A stretch of DNA of 54,796 bases from assembly GCA_017480195.1 (NCBI GenBank), contig JAFVBE010000013.1, forward strand, positions 1 through 54,796, given 5' to 3'. The notes beneath the pieces were generated by a model. That model worked only from the letters and a program-made list of their open reading frames with translations, was not told where the DNA came from and did no database searches. Both the position numbers and the translations under genes were made by a program. The DNA comes from Lachnospiraceae bacterium. GTDB lineage: Bacteria; Bacillota; Clostridia; Lachnospirales; Lachnospiraceae. Of the stretch, positions 44,348-54,796 are shown piece by piece (positions within the stretch are counted from its first letter, which is position 1; the number at the start of each line of letters is the position of its first letter).

Positions 44348-46174
44348 CTATCCTCTCACATCAAGTCCCAAAGCATTGATTATATTATATATGCCCTGAT
44401 TATTATCCACAGTAAGACAGTCCACCTTCAGACCATTCAATCTCAGCGCTGTAAGAAGCTGCATGATAACAGGCAGATTGTGCATATAGTTTGAATTCAT
44501 AATCTGTGTCCTAAACTCCTTATCAGAGACATTTTTTTTTTTCATAGACTCATGCTGTCTTAAAAACATTTCATAAAATACATAAGCCGGCTTTCCGCTG
44601 CATACGACATGCCCCTCATCTAATGCAATAACTCTGTCTGCATATTCAGCCACACTCTCTATATCGTGACTTACCATAACAATGGTTATGCCTGCCTCTT
44701 CGTGTAGTGATTTAATTATCTCAAGCATCTTGTGTCTGCCCTCGGGGTCAAGTCCTGCAAGCGGCTCATCAAGTATAAGATACTTAGGCTTCATAGCCAG
44801 CACGCCAGCCATAGCTACACGCCTTTTCTGTCCACCTGATAGCTTGGACAAAGGCATATCGTATACATCATCTGTAAGCCCCATAAGATTAATTGCTTCA
44901 TATGCTCTCTTCTCAGCTTCAACCTCGCTTATGCCCATGTTTCTCGGTCCAAACACAACATCCTCGTATACATTTTTTGCAAATAGCTGCTGCTCGGGAT
45001 ATTGGAAGACAAGACCTATCTTTCTCCTTATTTTCCTTAAATCAGACGCTCTATCCATAACATCAATGCCATCTATATATACGGTTCCTTCATCTGATGT
45101 AAGAAGCCCCGGAATCAGCTTTATAAGAGTTGACTTTCCCACGCCTGTATTACCGACTATGGCAACGCACTCACCACTACCTATGCTAAACGAAACATCA
45201 TTTAACACATTCTTCTTCCCATATGAGAAATTAAGATGATTAATCAGAATAGCGTCTGTCGGATTAAACTTCTCAATCTCTTTCCTGTTCGTCATTAGCT
45301 TTGTATCAAAGGTAAATTTATCCGGATACAATGTCTTGACTTTTCCAACTAACTCCGATATCGAAAATGCATTTTTATCTCTTATACCCCCTTGCTCATA
45401 CAAAGCATCCCTTATATCAATTATCAACGGACATTCTAAGCCCGCTTTCTCAAGCTTTTCCTTACTGTCAAATATAGTCTCTCGTCTGCCTCGCATATAT
45501 ATCCTGCCCATATTCATAATATATATATAATCTGCAAGAATAAGCTCCTCCATATTGTGAGTTATCATAACAATCGTAATATTAAGCTTTTCATTTAATT
45601 CTTTTATAGTTCTAAGCAGTTCCCACCTTGAAGCAGGGTCAAGCATGCTTGTTGCCTCATCCAATACTATACATTCAGGCTTCATAGCTAAAACCCCGGC
45701 AACAGCTACTTTCTGTTTTTCTCCTCCACTTAGTTCATTAATTTTCTTATCAGCCATATATATGTCAAGCCCTGCCTGTTCAAGAGCTTTACATACTCTA
45801 TCCCATAGTTTTTCATGTGGCACACCGATATTCTCTGCACCAAAGGCAACATCCTCTGACACTATACTTCCAATAATCTGGTCATCAGGATTCTGAAATA
45901 CCATTCCGACCTTTTTTCTAATTTCTATCGCCTTGTCATCATCATTAATGGCATCTATACCACCTATAATCACAGTACCCTCAAGAGGTATAAGCAGGCG
46001 GTTTAAAATCTTAGCAAATGTACTCTTGCCAGAACCATTCCTACCGGCAACCGCTATGAAGTCGCCTTTTTTCGCATCAAAATTAATCCCACATATGGCA
46101 TTAACCATATCCGTGAGATTTTCTTCATTATCGCGTTCATAGTATTCAAATTCAAGGTCTCTTATTTTTATCAT
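44348..46174 (-). CDS. fused double ECF transporter ATPase (EcfA1-EcfA2)
   Basis: A 608-residue single polypeptide with two ABC ATPase domains. Domain 1: Walker A GRNGSGKST (44-52), signature LSGGEKQ, Walker B CIVLDEATSML. Domain 2 (from ~310): Walker A GNTGVGKST, signature LSGGQKR, Walker B LILDEPLAGLD. Most Firmicutes encode these as separate ecfA1 and ecfA2 genes. A ~45-residue linker containing SELVGKVKTLYPDK joins them, and a ~70-residue C-terminal tail follows domain 2. It powers vitamin uptake with EcfT and S components, but the adjacent ecfT carries a stop codon. Confidence 0.92.
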   Translation of the reverse strand: MIKIRDLEFEYYERDNEENLTDMVNAICGINFDAKKGDFIAVAGRNGSGKSTFAKILNRLLIPLEGTVIIGGIDAINDDDKAIEIRKKVGMVFQNPDDQIIGSIVSEDVAFGAENIGVPHEKLWDRVCKALEQAGLDIYMADKKINELSGGEKQKVAVAGVLAMKPECIVLDEATSMLDPASRWELLRTIKELNEKLNITIVMITHNMEELILADYIYIMNMGRIYMRGRRETIFDSKEKLEKAGLECPLIIDIRDALYEQGGIRDKNAFSISELVGKVKTLYPDKFTFDTKLMTNRKEIEKFNPTDAILINHLNFSYGKKNVLNDVSFSIGSGECVAIVGNTGVGKSTLIKLIPGLLTSDEGTVYIDGIDVMDRASDLRKIRRKIGLVFQYPEQQLFAKNVYEDVVFGPRNMGISEVEAEKRAYEAINLMGLTDDVYDMPLSKLSGGQKRRVAMAGVLAMKPKYLILDEPLAGLDPEGRHKMLEIIKSLHEEAGITIVMVSHDIESVAEYADRVIALDEGHVVCSGKPAYVFYEMFLRQHESMKKKNVSDKEFRTQIMNSNYMHNLPVIMQLLTALRLNGLKVDCLTVDNNQGIYNIINALGLDVRG

Positions 46175-46235
46175 ACATTATTAGTTTTCTAAAAGTGATG
46201 TCGAAAGCATCTATTATTCAGAATCCGTTGCGCTC

Positions 46236-46263
46236 AAAAAGAAGCAGGCATTAAGCCTGCTTC
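46236..46263 (-). terminator. terminator of the small lipoprotein gene
   Basis: Minus-strand stem GAAGCAGGC / GCCTGCTTC with a short loop followed by TTTTT, ~20 bp after the lipoprotein stop. Confidence 0.8.
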
Positions 46264-46281
46264 AAAAAAATTCATTTTATT

Positions 46282-46644
46282 CTACTTCTTGAATACCATC
46301 TCATTGCTGCCTGAACCGATTGTTAAAGTATCATCCTTGATGGTTCCCTTCTCTGTATCACCATCTACAGTCAGAGAAATATTCTCACCATCTACTTCAT
46401 ATGTTCCATTCTCTGTATCAGTATCTGCCTTCATAGTAAATGTACCATCAGACTTAAGCTCGATACTAATCATATCAGCGACATTGATATCAATACCCAT
46501 TTCATCATATGTCTTCTGTAAATCCGCTACACTCTGACCGCCCAAAGAACTAAGCTTATAAGTTCCTGATACATCCTTTCCACAGCCAACACATAAAATC
46601 ATAAGTGTTGTAATCATAAAAATTGTTGTAATTATCTTCTTCAT
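46282..46644 (-). CDS. small lipoprotein
   Basis: A 120-residue protein with a signal peptide (MKKIITTIFMITTLMI) and lipobox LCVGC (Cys21), then ~98 residues of Asp/Thr-rich beta-type sequence (GTYKLSSLGG, GTFTMKAD, GTYEVDGENISLTVDG) resembling lipocalin/META-like repeats in Firmicute lipoproteins. Surface role unknown. It interrupts the usual rplQ-ecfA adjacency, with its own promoter and terminator. Confidence 0.78.
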   Translation of the reverse strand: MKKIITTIFMITTLMILCVGCGKDVSGTYKLSSLGGQSVADLQKTYDEMGIDINVADMISIELKSDGTFTMKADTDTENGTYEVDGENISLTVDGDTEKGTIKDDTLTIGSGSNEMVFKK

Positions 46645-46687
46645 TCTCTTTCCCTTTCATAAATTTAATAAAATAAGTTACTTGATA

Positions 46688-46716
46688 CTTATATCATATT
46701 ATTGCATAAAAATCAA
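46688..46716 (-). promoter_or_regulatory. promoter of the lipoprotein gene
   Basis: Minus-strand TTGATT (46711-46716), 17-bp spacer, TATAAG (46688-46693). Confidence 0.6.
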
Positions 46717-46736
46717 CCCGAAAAACTATTTAGATA

Positions 46737-46766
46737 CAAAAGGGACTACAACAGGTAGTCCCTTTA
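46737..46766 (-). terminator. terminator of the ribosomal operon after rplQ
   Basis: Stem AAGGGACTAC / GTAGTCCCTT with a 5-nt loop and TTTT at the end, ~40 bp after rplQ. Confidence 0.82.
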
Positions 46767-46801
46767 CACCTTTATCATATATTATTGTAAAGTAATTACA
46801 A

Positions 46802-47338
46802 TTATACAAGCTCAAGTATAACCTTCATTGCTCCATCGCCACGACGCTCACCAATCTTAACGATTCTTGTGTAACCACCGTTACGACCTGCATACTTAGT
46901 TCCATACTCGTCAAATAACTTTGCAGTTAAATCAACCTTCTTAGTACCTGCCTTCTTGCCTGCTGCATCTGCAGGAACCTCAACAACAGGATATAAAACC
47001 TTAAGCATCTGTCTTCTGGCATGAAGTCTTGAAGGCTGATCTTTCTTAATCTTCTTCTCAACCTCATCATAAGAAGTTACCTTCTTGCCATCTACAACTT
47101 CCTTAATTCTCTTGCCGTCCTTGTCCTTCTTAGCAACCTTTGCAGTTACTGTTACTTCATCGTAGTTGTCTTTTTCCTTGACAGCTAAGGTGATAAGGTG
47201 CTCAGCAATCTTTCTAACCTCCTTGGCTCTTGCCTCAGTAGTCTCAATCTTGCCATGATATATTAACTGTGTTACCTGATTACGAAGTAAAGCCTTTCTC
47301 TGATCAGCTTTCTTTCCAAGTTTTCTATACTTTGCCAT
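46802..47338 (-). CDS. rplQ: 50S ribosomal protein L17 (bL17)
   Basis: A 178-residue protein starting [21 protein letters not shown] with [20 protein letters not shown], both L17 hallmarks, and [17 protein letters not shown] at the end. It is ~50-60 residues longer than the common form because of a Lys/Asp-rich insert (~70-110). I choose the ATG at 47336-47338, with GAGGAAATAAT upstream; the frame to 47371 is an extension. Last gene of the alpha operon. Confidence 0.95.
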   Translation of the reverse strand: MAKYRKLGKKADQRKALLRNQVTQLIYHGKIETTEARAKEVRKIAEHLITLAVKEKDNYDEVTVTAKVAKKDKDGKRIKEVVDGKKVTSYDEVEKKIKKDQPSRLHARRQMLKVLYPVVEVPADAAGKKAGTKKVDLTAKLFDEYGTKYAGRNGGYTRIVKIGERRGDGAMKVILELV

Positions 47339-47409
47339 TATTATTTCCTCCTTACCCTGACGGGTCTTCACTGTGCTTACTATTATTCGGCGTGAGTGGT
47401 AATAGTTGA

Positions 47410-48366
47410 TTAGTCATCAACTGATTTAAGTGATAAGCCTAATTCTTTAAGCTTAGCTAAAACCTCTTCAAGAGACTTACGACCAAGATTACGAACCTTC
47501 ATCATATCCTCTGAAGTCTTATTAGTTAATTCTTCAACAGTATTAATTCCTGCTCTCTTGAGACAGTTATATGAACGAACTGAAAGCTCAAGTTCATCAA
47601 TGCTCATCTCAAGAACCTTTTCCTTCTCATCATCAGTCTTCTCAACCATAACATCTACAGTCTTTGCATTCTCTGATAAATCAATGAAAAGATTTAAGTG
47701 TTCGCTTAATACCTTTGCTGCAAGACTGACAGCCTCATCAGGAGCAAGAGCTCCATTTGTAAATACATCTAATGTAAGCTTATCATAATCTGTAATCTGA
47801 CCTACACGGGTATTCTCTACAGTGAGGTTCACACGCTCAACAGGAGTGTAGATTGAGTCTACAGCAATTGCATCTATTGATGAATCTATACCCTTGTTCT
47901 TATCTGCACCTACATAGCCTCTGCCATTTGTTATTGTGAGTTCCATATCAAGTCTTGCATCAGAACCGCTTAAATTAGCTATTACAAGCTCAGGATTAAG
48001 TATCTCTATATCTCCATCAACCTGAATATCACCTGCTGTTACAACAGTATCGCCTACTGCATCTATATATGCTGACTTAATTTCATTTAATGAGCCATTA
48101 TTTTTGATGACTAAGTTCTTGATATTCATCACAATCTCAGTTACATCTTCCTTAACTCCCGGAATAGAACTAAATTCATGGAGAACACCCTTAATTTTAA
48201 TCATACTTACAGCAGTACCCGGTAATGAAGAAAGCATAATTCTTCTTAATGAATTACCAAGTGTTGTACCATAACCTCTCTCTAAAGGTTCTACGACAAA
48301 TCTACCATACTTGTTGTCCTCGGAAATCTCAGCGATTTCTATCCTTGGCTTCTCAAATTCAAACAC
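47410..48366 (-). CDS. rpoA: RNA polymerase alpha subunit
   Basis: A 318-residue protein: N-terminal assembly domain with [28 protein letters not shown], and C-terminal DNA/activator-binding domain with [22 protein letters not shown] and [11 protein letters not shown]. Standard length for Firmicutes. Between rpsD and rplQ. Confidence 0.99.
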   Translation of the reverse strand: MFEFEKPRIEIAEISEDNKYGRFVVEPLERGYGTTLGNSLRRIMLSSLPGTAVSMIKIKGVLHEFSSIPGVKEDVTEIVMNIKNLVIKNNGSLNEIKSAYIDAVGDTVVTAGDIQVDGDIEILNPELVIANLSGSDARLDMELTITNGRGYVGADKNKGIDSSIDAIAVDSIYTPVERVNLTVENTRVGQITDYDKLTLDVFTNGALAPDEAVSLAAKVLSEHLNLFIDLSENAKTVDVMVEKTDDEKEKVLEMSIDELELSVRSYNCLKRAGINTVEELTNKTSEDMMKVRNLGRKSLEEVLAKLKELGLSLKSVDD

Positions 48367-48417
48367 TATATAACCCTCCTTTAAGAATAAATGTTGTACT
48401 AAGTTACCTTCTTACTT

Positions 48418-49011
48418 TTACTTTGAATATAACTCGACGATAAGGGTTTCATTTACAGGAACATCAATCTGCTCTCTAAGAGGCTTCTCAATTACAGTAC
48501 CGCTTAAAGTCTCAAGATCTGACTCTAACCAAGCCGGAACTGTATGTCCTGCATTTGCCTCAACTATATCCTTATATCTCTGTAAAGATTTACTCTTCTC
48601 TCTGATTTCAATCTTATCACCTGCATTTACTCTGTATGAAGGGATGTTTACACACTTGCCGTTCACAAGTACATGCTTATGATCTACTATCTGTCTCGCC
48701 TCGCGTCTTGTTCTTGCAAATCCCATACGGAATACAATATTGTCAAGTCTCGACTCAAGTAATATCATAAGGTTTGGTCCTGTAAGACCAGGCATTCTCT
48801 CTGCCTTCTCATATAAGTTACGGAAAGGCTTCTCAAGCATACCATAGATAAACTTAGCCTTCTGCTTCTCACGAAGCTGAGTACCGTACTCACTTACTTT
48901 TCTATTTGCTCTTGTTAATTTTCTCTTTGACTTTTTATTTACACCGAGATACATTGGCTCCATACCCAAAGATCTGCATCTCTTAAGAATTGGGGTTCTA
49001 TCTACTGCCAT
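48418..49011 (-). CDS. rpsD: 30S ribosomal protein S4 (uS4)
   Basis: A 197-residue protein with [15 protein letters not shown] at the N-terminus (Zn-free form: the Cys-rich motif is not complete) and an S4 RNA-binding domain ([31 protein letters not shown]). I choose the ATG at 49009-49011, with AAGGAGG upstream. Confidence 0.97.
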   Translation of the reverse strand: MAVDRTPILKRCRSLGMEPMYLGVNKKSKRKLTRANRKVSEYGTQLREKQKAKFIYGMLEKPFRNLYEKAERMPGLTGPNLMILLESRLDNIVFRMGFARTRREARQIVDHKHVLVNGKCVNIPSYRVNAGDKIEIREKSKSLQRYKDIVEANAGHTVPAWLESDLETLSGTVIEKPLREQIDVPVNETLIVELYSK

Positions 49012-49028
49012 TACTTTGTACCTCCTTA

Positions 49029-49427
49029 TTAGACTCTTCTTCTCTTTGGCGGACGACAACCGTTATGTGGAACCGGTGTAACATCCTTAATACTAACAAC
49101 CTCAAGACCGCTTGCTGAAAGAGCACGAATAGCCGCCTCTCTTCCTGAACCCGGTCCCTTGACCATAACATCAATAGTCTTTAATCCGTATGGTAAAGCT
49201 GCCTTTGCTGCAGTCTCTGCTGCCATCTGTGCAGCATAAGGAGTAGACTTTCTTGAACCTCTGAAGCCAAGTCCTCCTGCACTTGCCCAAGATAATGCGT
49301 TACCTTCGGCATCTGTTAATGTAACAATTGTATTATTAAATGATGACTGAATATGTGCCTGTCCACGCTCGACATTCTTTCTGACACGCTTCTTAGTCAC
49401 TTTTTTAGTAGTAACCTTCTTAGCCAT
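49029..49427 (-). CDS. rpsK: 30S ribosomal protein S11 (uS11)
   Basis: A 132-residue protein with [33 protein letters not shown] and the C-terminal [18 protein letters not shown]. Lys/Thr-rich N-terminus. In the alpha operon between rpsM and rpsD. Confidence 0.99.
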   Translation of the reverse strand: MAKKVTTKKVTKKRVRKNVERGQAHIQSSFNNTIVTLTDAEGNALSWASAGGLGFRGSRKSTPYAAQMAAETAAKAALPYGLKTIDVMVKGPGSGREAAIRALSASGLEVVSIKDVTPVPHNGCRPPKRRRV

Positions 49428-49486
49428 TAACCTAAACCTCCCATGGTTATTCTATAACTTCCGCGATTATCTATCGTGGACTCAAA

Positions 49487-49855
49487 TTACTTCTTCTTAT
49501 TAGCTACTGTCTTCTTAGGGCCCTTACGAGTTCTGGCATTTGTCTTGGTCTTCTGACCACGAACAGGTAATCCCTTTCTATGACGGATGCCACGGTAGCA
49601 TCCAATCTCCTGCAGACGCTTGATATTAAGTGCTATCTCTCTACGTAAGTCACCTTCTACAACCTGAGTCTCGTTGATAACTTCACTGAGTCTCTTAACC
49701 TCTTCATCAGTTAAATCACGAACTCTTGTATCAGGATTAACATTTGCTGCTTTAAGAATTCTGTTTGATGAAGCTCTACCTATACCATAGATATAAGTAA
49801 GTCCAATCTCGATTCGCTTGTCTCTTGGTAAATCAACACCTGAAATACGAGCCAT
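49487..49855 (-). CDS. rpsM: 30S ribosomal protein S13 (uS13)
   Basis: A 122-residue protein with [26 protein letters not shown] and [18 protein letters not shown], the S13 hallmarks. An ACGGAGG site precedes the ATG. A ~290-bp gap separates it from rpmJ. Confidence 0.99.
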   Translation of the reverse strand: MARISGVDLPRDKRIEIGLTYIYGIGRASSNRILKAANVNPDTRVRDLTDEEVKRLSEVINETQVVEGDLRREIALNIKRLQEIGCYRGIRHRKGLPVRGQKTKTNARTRKGPKKTVANKKK

Positions 49856-50144
49856 TCTAATTACCTCCGTAAATATAACTTCCTAAACTGCCGTTATGAC
49901 GGCATTACCTGCTCTATCATATCCCGATATCTTCTATATATAATAGAAGGTGAAATGCATACCTGATATGATTAAAGCAATACAACATAATATAAATTAA
50001 ATTAGCATTAAATAATGCTACAGCCGCTTTCTAATTAAGTTAGAATGTAATACCTATGTATTACACGCACAAAGACAAGGCATAGTTATAGATGGGCTAT
50101 CATCTTAGATACCTTGTTCTAACAATTCTTTGTCAGATATATAA
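49856..50144 (-). promoter_or_regulatory. rpmJ-rpsM gap, candidate leader with a run of small hairpins
   Basis: In an otherwise tightly packed operon this 289-bp gap has no gene. On the minus strand it contains in series GTAATAC/GTATTAC, TCTAA/TTAGA, AGCATT/AATGCT, CTTCTAT/ATAGAAG and TGCCGT/ACGGCA hairpins, plus a longer CAAGGTAT.../...ATGCCTTG pair at its upstream end. Control of the rpsM-rpsK-rpsD segment by S4 is known in other bacteria; whether this leader does so is unproven. Confidence 0.4.
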
Positions 50145-50258
50145 TTATCCCTGACGCTGTTTGTGCTTTGGATTCTCGCAGATTATTCTAATACTGCCTT
50201 TTCTTTTAATGACTTTGCACTTATCGCAAATCGGTTTTACTGATGCTCTAACCTTCAT
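50145..50258 (-). CDS. rpmJ: 50S ribosomal protein L36 (bL36)
   Basis: A 37-residue protein reading [20 protein letters not shown] and ending NPKHKQRQG, with the zinc ribbon C-x2-C...C-x4-H of the Zn-binding L36 form. Lies between infA and rpsM, its usual place. Too short for common ORF cut-offs. Confidence 0.97.
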   Translation of the reverse strand: MKVRASVKPICDKCKVIKRKGSIRIICENPKHKQRQG

Positions 50259-50412
50259 TAAAATGCACTCCTTTCAAAAAAGTCCGCTACAAATTGATAT
50301 TCTAACATTCTTTAAATCAATTTGCAAGCAAAAGTTGTATTAAATTCCAAATTATTCACAAACGGAAGCAATAATGCTATATTCGCCGCTTATAAGTGAA
50401 TTTATCCGGATA

Positions 50413-50631
50413 TTATTTTGCTCTCCATGTTATACGACCCTTAGTCAAATCATATGGTGAAAGAACTACCGTTACCTTATCCCCCGGAAGAATTTTAATA
50501 TAATTCATCCTGAGTTTTCCGCTTATATGTGCTAAAACCTTAAGTCCATTTTCAAGTTCAACCTGAAACATTGCATTTGGAAGCTTCTCAAGTACAACGC
50601 CTTCCATCTCAATTTCATCTGCTTTTGGCAT
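50413..50631 (-). CDS. infA: translation initiation factor IF-1
   Basis: A 72-residue S1/OB-fold protein: [43 protein letters not shown] and the C-terminal [11 protein letters not shown]-terminus MPKADEIE differs slightly from the common MSKQDVIE. The 50259-50412 gap downstream has no gene. Confidence 0.98.
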   Translation of the reverse strand: MPKADEIEMEGVVLEKLPNAMFQVELENGLKVLAHISGKLRMNYIKILPGDKVTVVLSPYDLTKGRITWRAK

Positions 50632-50648
50632 ATAATACCTCCTTACCT

Positions 50649-51416
50649 TTAAAGCTCTATTCCTTCAGCCCTTGATAAAATCTCAGGCTCACCATCGGTA
50701 ATCAATACTGTGTTCTCATAATGCGCTGAAAGCTCGCCATCTTCTGTAACGACTGTCCAGTCATCGTCCAACCATACAACATCCTTAACGCCTATATTAA
50801 TCATCGGCTCTATAGCTATGGTCATTCCCGCTTTAAGCTTAGGACCTTTTCTGCCTCTCGGGAAGTTAGGAACCTCCGGTGCTTCGTGAAGATTAGCACC
50901 TACTCCGTGTCCAACCAAGTCTTCAACTGCGGTATATCCTCTGTCGGTTATATAGTTATATACAGCCATTGATATATCATTGACATGATTTCCGGCTCTG
51001 CATACCTTAAATGCTTCAAAAAAGCTCTGCTTTGTCGCATCTATAAGAGCCTGCGCCTTATCGCTTATCTGTCCTACGCCATAGGTTCTTGCCGAATCCG
51101 AATGATATCCCTTATATATTACTCCTGCATCAAGGCTTACTATATCACCTTCCTGAAGTATCCTGTGCTTTGATGGTATTCCATGAACCACCTCATCATT
51201 AACGGATACACATATTGAAGCCGGAAATCCGTTATAATCAAGAAATGATGGAATACATCCATAGCTTCTAATAACCTCTTCACCAATTCTGTTTATCTCA
51301 TAAGTTGATATTCCCGGTTTTACCGCCTTTTTCATCTCTTCATGAGTTATGGCAAGTATCCTTCCTGCCTCTCTCATTAAGTCTATCTCTCTATGTGATT
51401 TAATTATTATAGCCAT
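50649..51416 (-). CDS. map: methionine aminopeptidase, type I
   Basis: A 255-residue metalloprotease that removes initiator Met. Metal ligands are seen in [35 protein letters not shown] and AIEPMINIG. Between adk and infA, 4 bp after adk. Confidence 0.98.
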   Translation of the reverse strand: MAIIIKSHREIDLMREAGRILAITHEEMKKAVKPGISTYEINRIGEEVIRSYGCIPSFLDYNGFPASICVSVNDEVVHGIPSKHRILQEGDIVSLDAGVIYKGYHSDSARTYGVGQISDKAQALIDATKQSFFEAFKVCRAGNHVNDISMAVYNYITDRGYTAVEDLVGHGVGANLHEAPEVPNFPRGRKGPKLKAGMTIAIEPMINIGVKDVVWLDDDWTVVTEDGELSAHYENTVLITDGEPEILSRAEGIEL

Positions 51417-51420
51417 GTCA

Positions 51421-52275
<855 letters not shown>

Positions 52276-53589
52276 CTAATCCGATAAGAAACCTGAGTAG
52301 TTCCTTACAATCATCTTAGATTCAATCTGCTTAATTGTCTCTATGATAACACCTACTATGATGATAAGTGATGTACCACCAAAGGATACATTTGCACCGA
52401 ACATTCCGTTGAAGAATATAGGTATTATCGCAACGATTATAAGTCCCACAGCACCTATAAATACTATATAGTTTAATATCTTATTGAGATAGTCCTGTGT
52501 CGGCTTACCCGGTCTGATACCCGGTATAAATCCGCCACCTTTCTTCATATTATTTGCAACCTCCATCGGATTAAATGTAACCGATGTATAGAAGTATGCA
52601 AAGAAGAACACTAACAGTATATATACTATAAGTCCTATACTTGCCCACGGATACGCCTTATTAAACCAGTAGTTTGAATTCATACCCTGCATTATCTTAG
52701 CCCATGTTGTATTTGTCTTGATACTGAACAAATTAACTATTACGGCAGGTACAGACAAAAGTGATGATGCGAATATGATAGGTATAACTCCTGATGTGTT
52801 GACCTTGAGAGGTATATGACTTCCTCTTCCGCCTACCATACGTCTTCCCTGAACCTTCTGTGCATACTGGACAGGAATTTTTCTTTCTCCATCCTGCAAT
52901 AATACTACAAGTGCAACCGTAACTATGATAACTGCAAGTATAATAGCTATAGCTATTATCATATTGACTATATCCTTACCTCTTACAAACTTAAGATAAA
53001 GGTCATAGAAATCACTTGGCATTCTTGATACAATATTAATAAGAAGTATTATTGAAATACCATTGCCTACTCCGTAATCCGTCACTCTCTCACCAAGCCA
53101 CATTACAAATGTACTTCCTGTGGTAAGTGTAAGAATAACTAATATAAATCCGAGTGGTCCTGTTATTGTAAGGTAATTACCTCTGTTAAATCCAATTACA
53201 AGCCCCAAGCTTTCGATTACTGCAAGAAGAATAGTTACATATCTTGTGATTGCCGTAATCTTCTTACGACCATCCTCACCATCTCTCTGCATCTCCTCCA
53301 AAGCAGGAATTGCTATGGTAAGAAGCTGTATTATGATGGAGGATGTAATATACGGTGTAACATTAAGAGCAAATATTGACATCTGCGTAAATGATCCACC
53401 GGTAAACGAATTAAGGATACTATTTGAATCGCCAAGCGCGTTCTCCAGATACTCCTTAACAGCCTGTGTATTAAGCCCCGGAACCGGTATAAGACAGCCA
53501 AACCTTATAACCACCAAAATGAAAAGTGTAAATAACAATCCATTTCGTATCTCTTTAACTTTAAGTGCGTTACTTAAGGTTTTGAACAT
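52276..53589 (-). CDS. secY: protein translocase subunit SecY
   Basis: A 437-residue protein with ten membrane segments, including FILVVIRFGCLIPVPGLN, GISIILLINIV and the cytoplasmic loop PVQYAQKVQGRRMVGGRGSHIPLKVN, all typical of SecY. It forms the membrane channel of the Sec pathway. 2 bp after rplO. Confidence 0.99.
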   Translation of the reverse strand: MFKTLSNALKVKEIRNGLLFTLFILVVIRFGCLIPVPGLNTQAVKEYLENALGDSNSILNSFTGGSFTQMSIFALNVTPYITSSIIIQLLTIAIPALEEMQRDGEDGRKKITAITRYVTILLAVIESLGLVIGFNRGNYLTITGPLGFILVILTLTTGSTFVMWLGERVTDYGVGNGISIILLINIVSRMPSDFYDLYLKFVRGKDIVNMIIAIAIILAVIIVTVALVVLLQDGERKIPVQYAQKVQGRRMVGGRGSHIPLKVNTSGVIPIIFASSLLSVPAVIVNLFSIKTNTTWAKIMQGMNSNYWFNKAYPWASIGLIVYILLVFFFAYFYTSVTFNPMEVANNMKKGGGFIPGIRPGKPTQDYLNKILNYIVFIGAVGLIIVAIIPIFFNGMFGANVSFGGTSLIIIVGVIIETIKQIESKMIVRNYSGFLSD

Positions 53590-53591
53590 AC

Positions 53592-54032
53592 TTAAATCAC
53601 CTCAACTTTTCCGCCAAGAGCAGTAATCTTTTCTTCAGCAGCTTTGCTTACAGCATTAACCTTGACAGTAAGCTTCTTAGTCAACTCTCCATTTCCTAAT
53701 ATCTTAACACCATCTCTTGCATTCTTAACAATACCCTCTTCAATAAGTGATGCTACAGTTACCTCTGCACCATCATCAAATTTCTCAAGAGCAGATATGT
53801 TGATTGCAACAATTTCCTTGTGGTTTCTACACTTGAAACCTCTCTTAGGAATTCTTCTATAAAGTGGCATCTGGCCACCTTCAAAACCAGGTCTTGGAGC
53901 TCCTGAACGAGCCTTCTGACCCTTATGTCCCTTACCTGCGGTCTTGCCATTTCCTGAACCATGTCCACGGCCTCTTCTGAAGTTATCGCTTGATGTTGCG
54001 CCTTCAGCCGGCTTTAAACTTGATAAATCCAT
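53592..54032 (-). CDS. rplO: 50S ribosomal protein L15 (uL15)
   Basis: A 146-residue protein with the Gly/Arg/Lys-rich segment [20 protein letters not shown] and [21 protein letters not shown]. Typical spc-operon position between rpmD and secY. Confidence 0.99.
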   Translation of the reverse strand: MDLSSLKPAEGATSSDNFRRGRGHGSGNGKTAGKGHKGQKARSGAPRPGFEGGQMPLYRRIPKRGFKCRNHKEIVAINISALEKFDDGAEVTVASLIEEGIVKNARDGVKILGNGELTKKLTVKVNAVSKAAEEKITALGGKVEVI

Positions 54033-54061
54033 GACTTTACCTCCTTCTCAATAATAATTGC

Positions 54062-54244
54062 TTATGCCTCTTCTACTTTAACTAAATGTCTAACCTGCTT
54101 TACCATTCCCAAAGTTGCTGCATTGTTAGGTAACTCAACAGTCTTGTGCATCTTGTTAAGACCTAATGCCTTTACAGTAGCTCTATGCTTAGGAATAGCA
54201 CCTATAGGGGATTTAACTAATGTAACTTTAAGTTTATCTGCCAT
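54062..54244 (-). CDS. rpmD: 50S ribosomal protein L30 (uL30)
   Basis: A 60-residue protein with VTLVKSPIGAIPKHRATVKALGLNKMHKTVEL, the compact bacterial L30. Between rpsE and rplO. Confidence 0.98.
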   Translation of the reverse strand: MADKLKVTLVKSPIGAIPKHRATVKALGLNKMHKTVELPNNAATLGMVKQVRHLVKVEEA

Positions 54245-54258
54245 TATGATTTACCTCC

Positions 54259-54768
54259 TTAGTTCATAATCTCGTCTAAAGACTTACCGCGGAGTCTGGC
54301 AACTTCCTCAGGCGACTTAATCTTAGAAAGACCTGCAATAGTTGCAAGAACTACATTCTGCTTATTATTTGAGCCTAAGGACTTTGTACGGATATTCTTG
54401 TATCCGGCAAGCTCAAGAACTGAACGTGCAGGACCACCGGCGATAATACCGGTACCTTCAGGAGACGACTTAAGCAATACTCTTGCACTGCCGAACTCAC
54501 CTGTCCAGTCATATGGGATACTGCCATTCTCGTTAATATTTACCTTAACTAACTTCTTGATTGCATCTTCCTTTCCCTTGCGGATAGCTTCAGGAATTTC
54601 AGTTGCTTTGCCAACACCTGCGCCGATGTGGCCATTCTTATCACCTACAACTACAAGAGCAGCAAATCTCATGTTACGTCCACCTTTAACAACCTTAGTA
54701 ACACGCTTGATATTAACAACCTGCTCTTCTAATTCTAACTTGCTGGCATCTATAATTTCATGCTTCAT
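54259..54768 (-). CDS. rpsE: 30S ribosomal protein S5 (uS5)
   Basis: A 169-residue protein with [41 protein letters not shown] and [24 protein letters not shown] precedes the ATG. Spc-operon position. Confidence 0.99.
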   Translation of the reverse strand: MKHEIIDASKLELEEQVVNIKRVTKVVKGGRNMRFAALVVVGDKNGHIGAGVGKATEIPEAIRKGKEDAIKKLVKVNINENGSIPYDWTGEFGSARVLLKSSPEGTGIIAGGPARSVLELAGYKNIRTKSLGSNNKQNVVLATIAGLSKIKSPEEVARLRGKSLDEIMN

Positions 54769-54786
54769 AGAAAATTTCCTCCTTTA

Positions 54787-54796
54787 TTAGAATTCC
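54787..54796 (-). CDS. rplR: end of rplR (L18), last codons only
   Basis: The minus strand at the window edge reads GAA TTC TAA just before the rpsE ribosome site. L18 proteins commonly end GLEF, and rplR precedes rpsE in this operon, so this is probably its C-terminus. Confidence 0.6.

Overview
The window reads as a chromosomal segment from a low-GC, spore-forming Clostridia member, most likely a Lachnospiraceae species. Support comes from the cotJABC spore-coat operon, a YyaC-type sporulation protein, the Firmicute-style spc/alpha ribosomal operon followed by ECF transporter genes and truA, a T-box leucine leader, and several proteins that look like Lachnospiraceae-restricted families. No tRNA, CRISPR array, recombinase or recognisable transposase gene was seen.

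Layout. 1-323 holds the 5' end of a 16S rRNA gene on the minus strand with its promoter. 0.3-6.7 kb encodes envelope and signalling proteins: CvpA-like, DUF5711-like, a protein joining an MPN-like domain to LysM, YyaC, a coiled-coil membrane protein and a degenerate HD-GYP protein. 6.8-8.95 kb is leuA under a T-box. 9.3-15.5 kb holds ung, a histidine phosphatase, a large J-like/TPR protein, a flippase-like membrane protein and an MBL hydrolase. 15.7-16.9 kb is cotJABC. 17-18.2 kb is a phosphoesterase embedded in a cluster of GC-rich hairpin repeats. rplM-rpsI follow at 18.2-19.1 kb with a strong promoter. 19.3-26.6 kb is a galactoside-utilisation operon (tetR, GH2 beta-galactosidase, GPH transporter with an unusual extracellular insert, GH36 alpha-galactosidase) with paired candidate operators.

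26.6-30.6 kb is the most accessory-looking part. It is AT-rich and carries a membrane acyltransferase, two small unknown ORFs, and a divergent two-gene unit made of a phosphoribosyltransferase-like protein and a DprA/SLOG-like protein, resembling ShosTA-type conflict systems. Each unit is bounded by copies of a short hairpin repeat. 30.6-42.7 kb is a mix: a diguanylate cyclase, GNAT, a ~300-bp foldback, a Kv-type channel behind a heterodimeric ABC exporter, YitT, small membrane proteins and an MIF-like protein.

42.7-54.8 kb is truA, ecfT (broken by an in-frame TGA), a fused double-ATPase EcfA, a small lipoprotein, then the ribosomal/RNA polymerase cluster rplQ-rpoA-rpsD-rpsK-rpsM-rpmJ-infA-map-adk-secY-rplO-rpmD-rpsE and the last codons of rplR. 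All of these are on the minus strand.

The observations most worth follow-up are the hairpin-bounded gene units with the ShosTA-like pair, the ~300-bp and ~190-bp foldback elements, the clustered GC-rich hairpin family with differing complementary arms, the nonsense codon in ecfT, the extracellular insert in the sugar transporter, and the MPN-like domain lacking the JAMM histidines. All family assignments come from reading sequence and recalled family knowledge; no database search was run.
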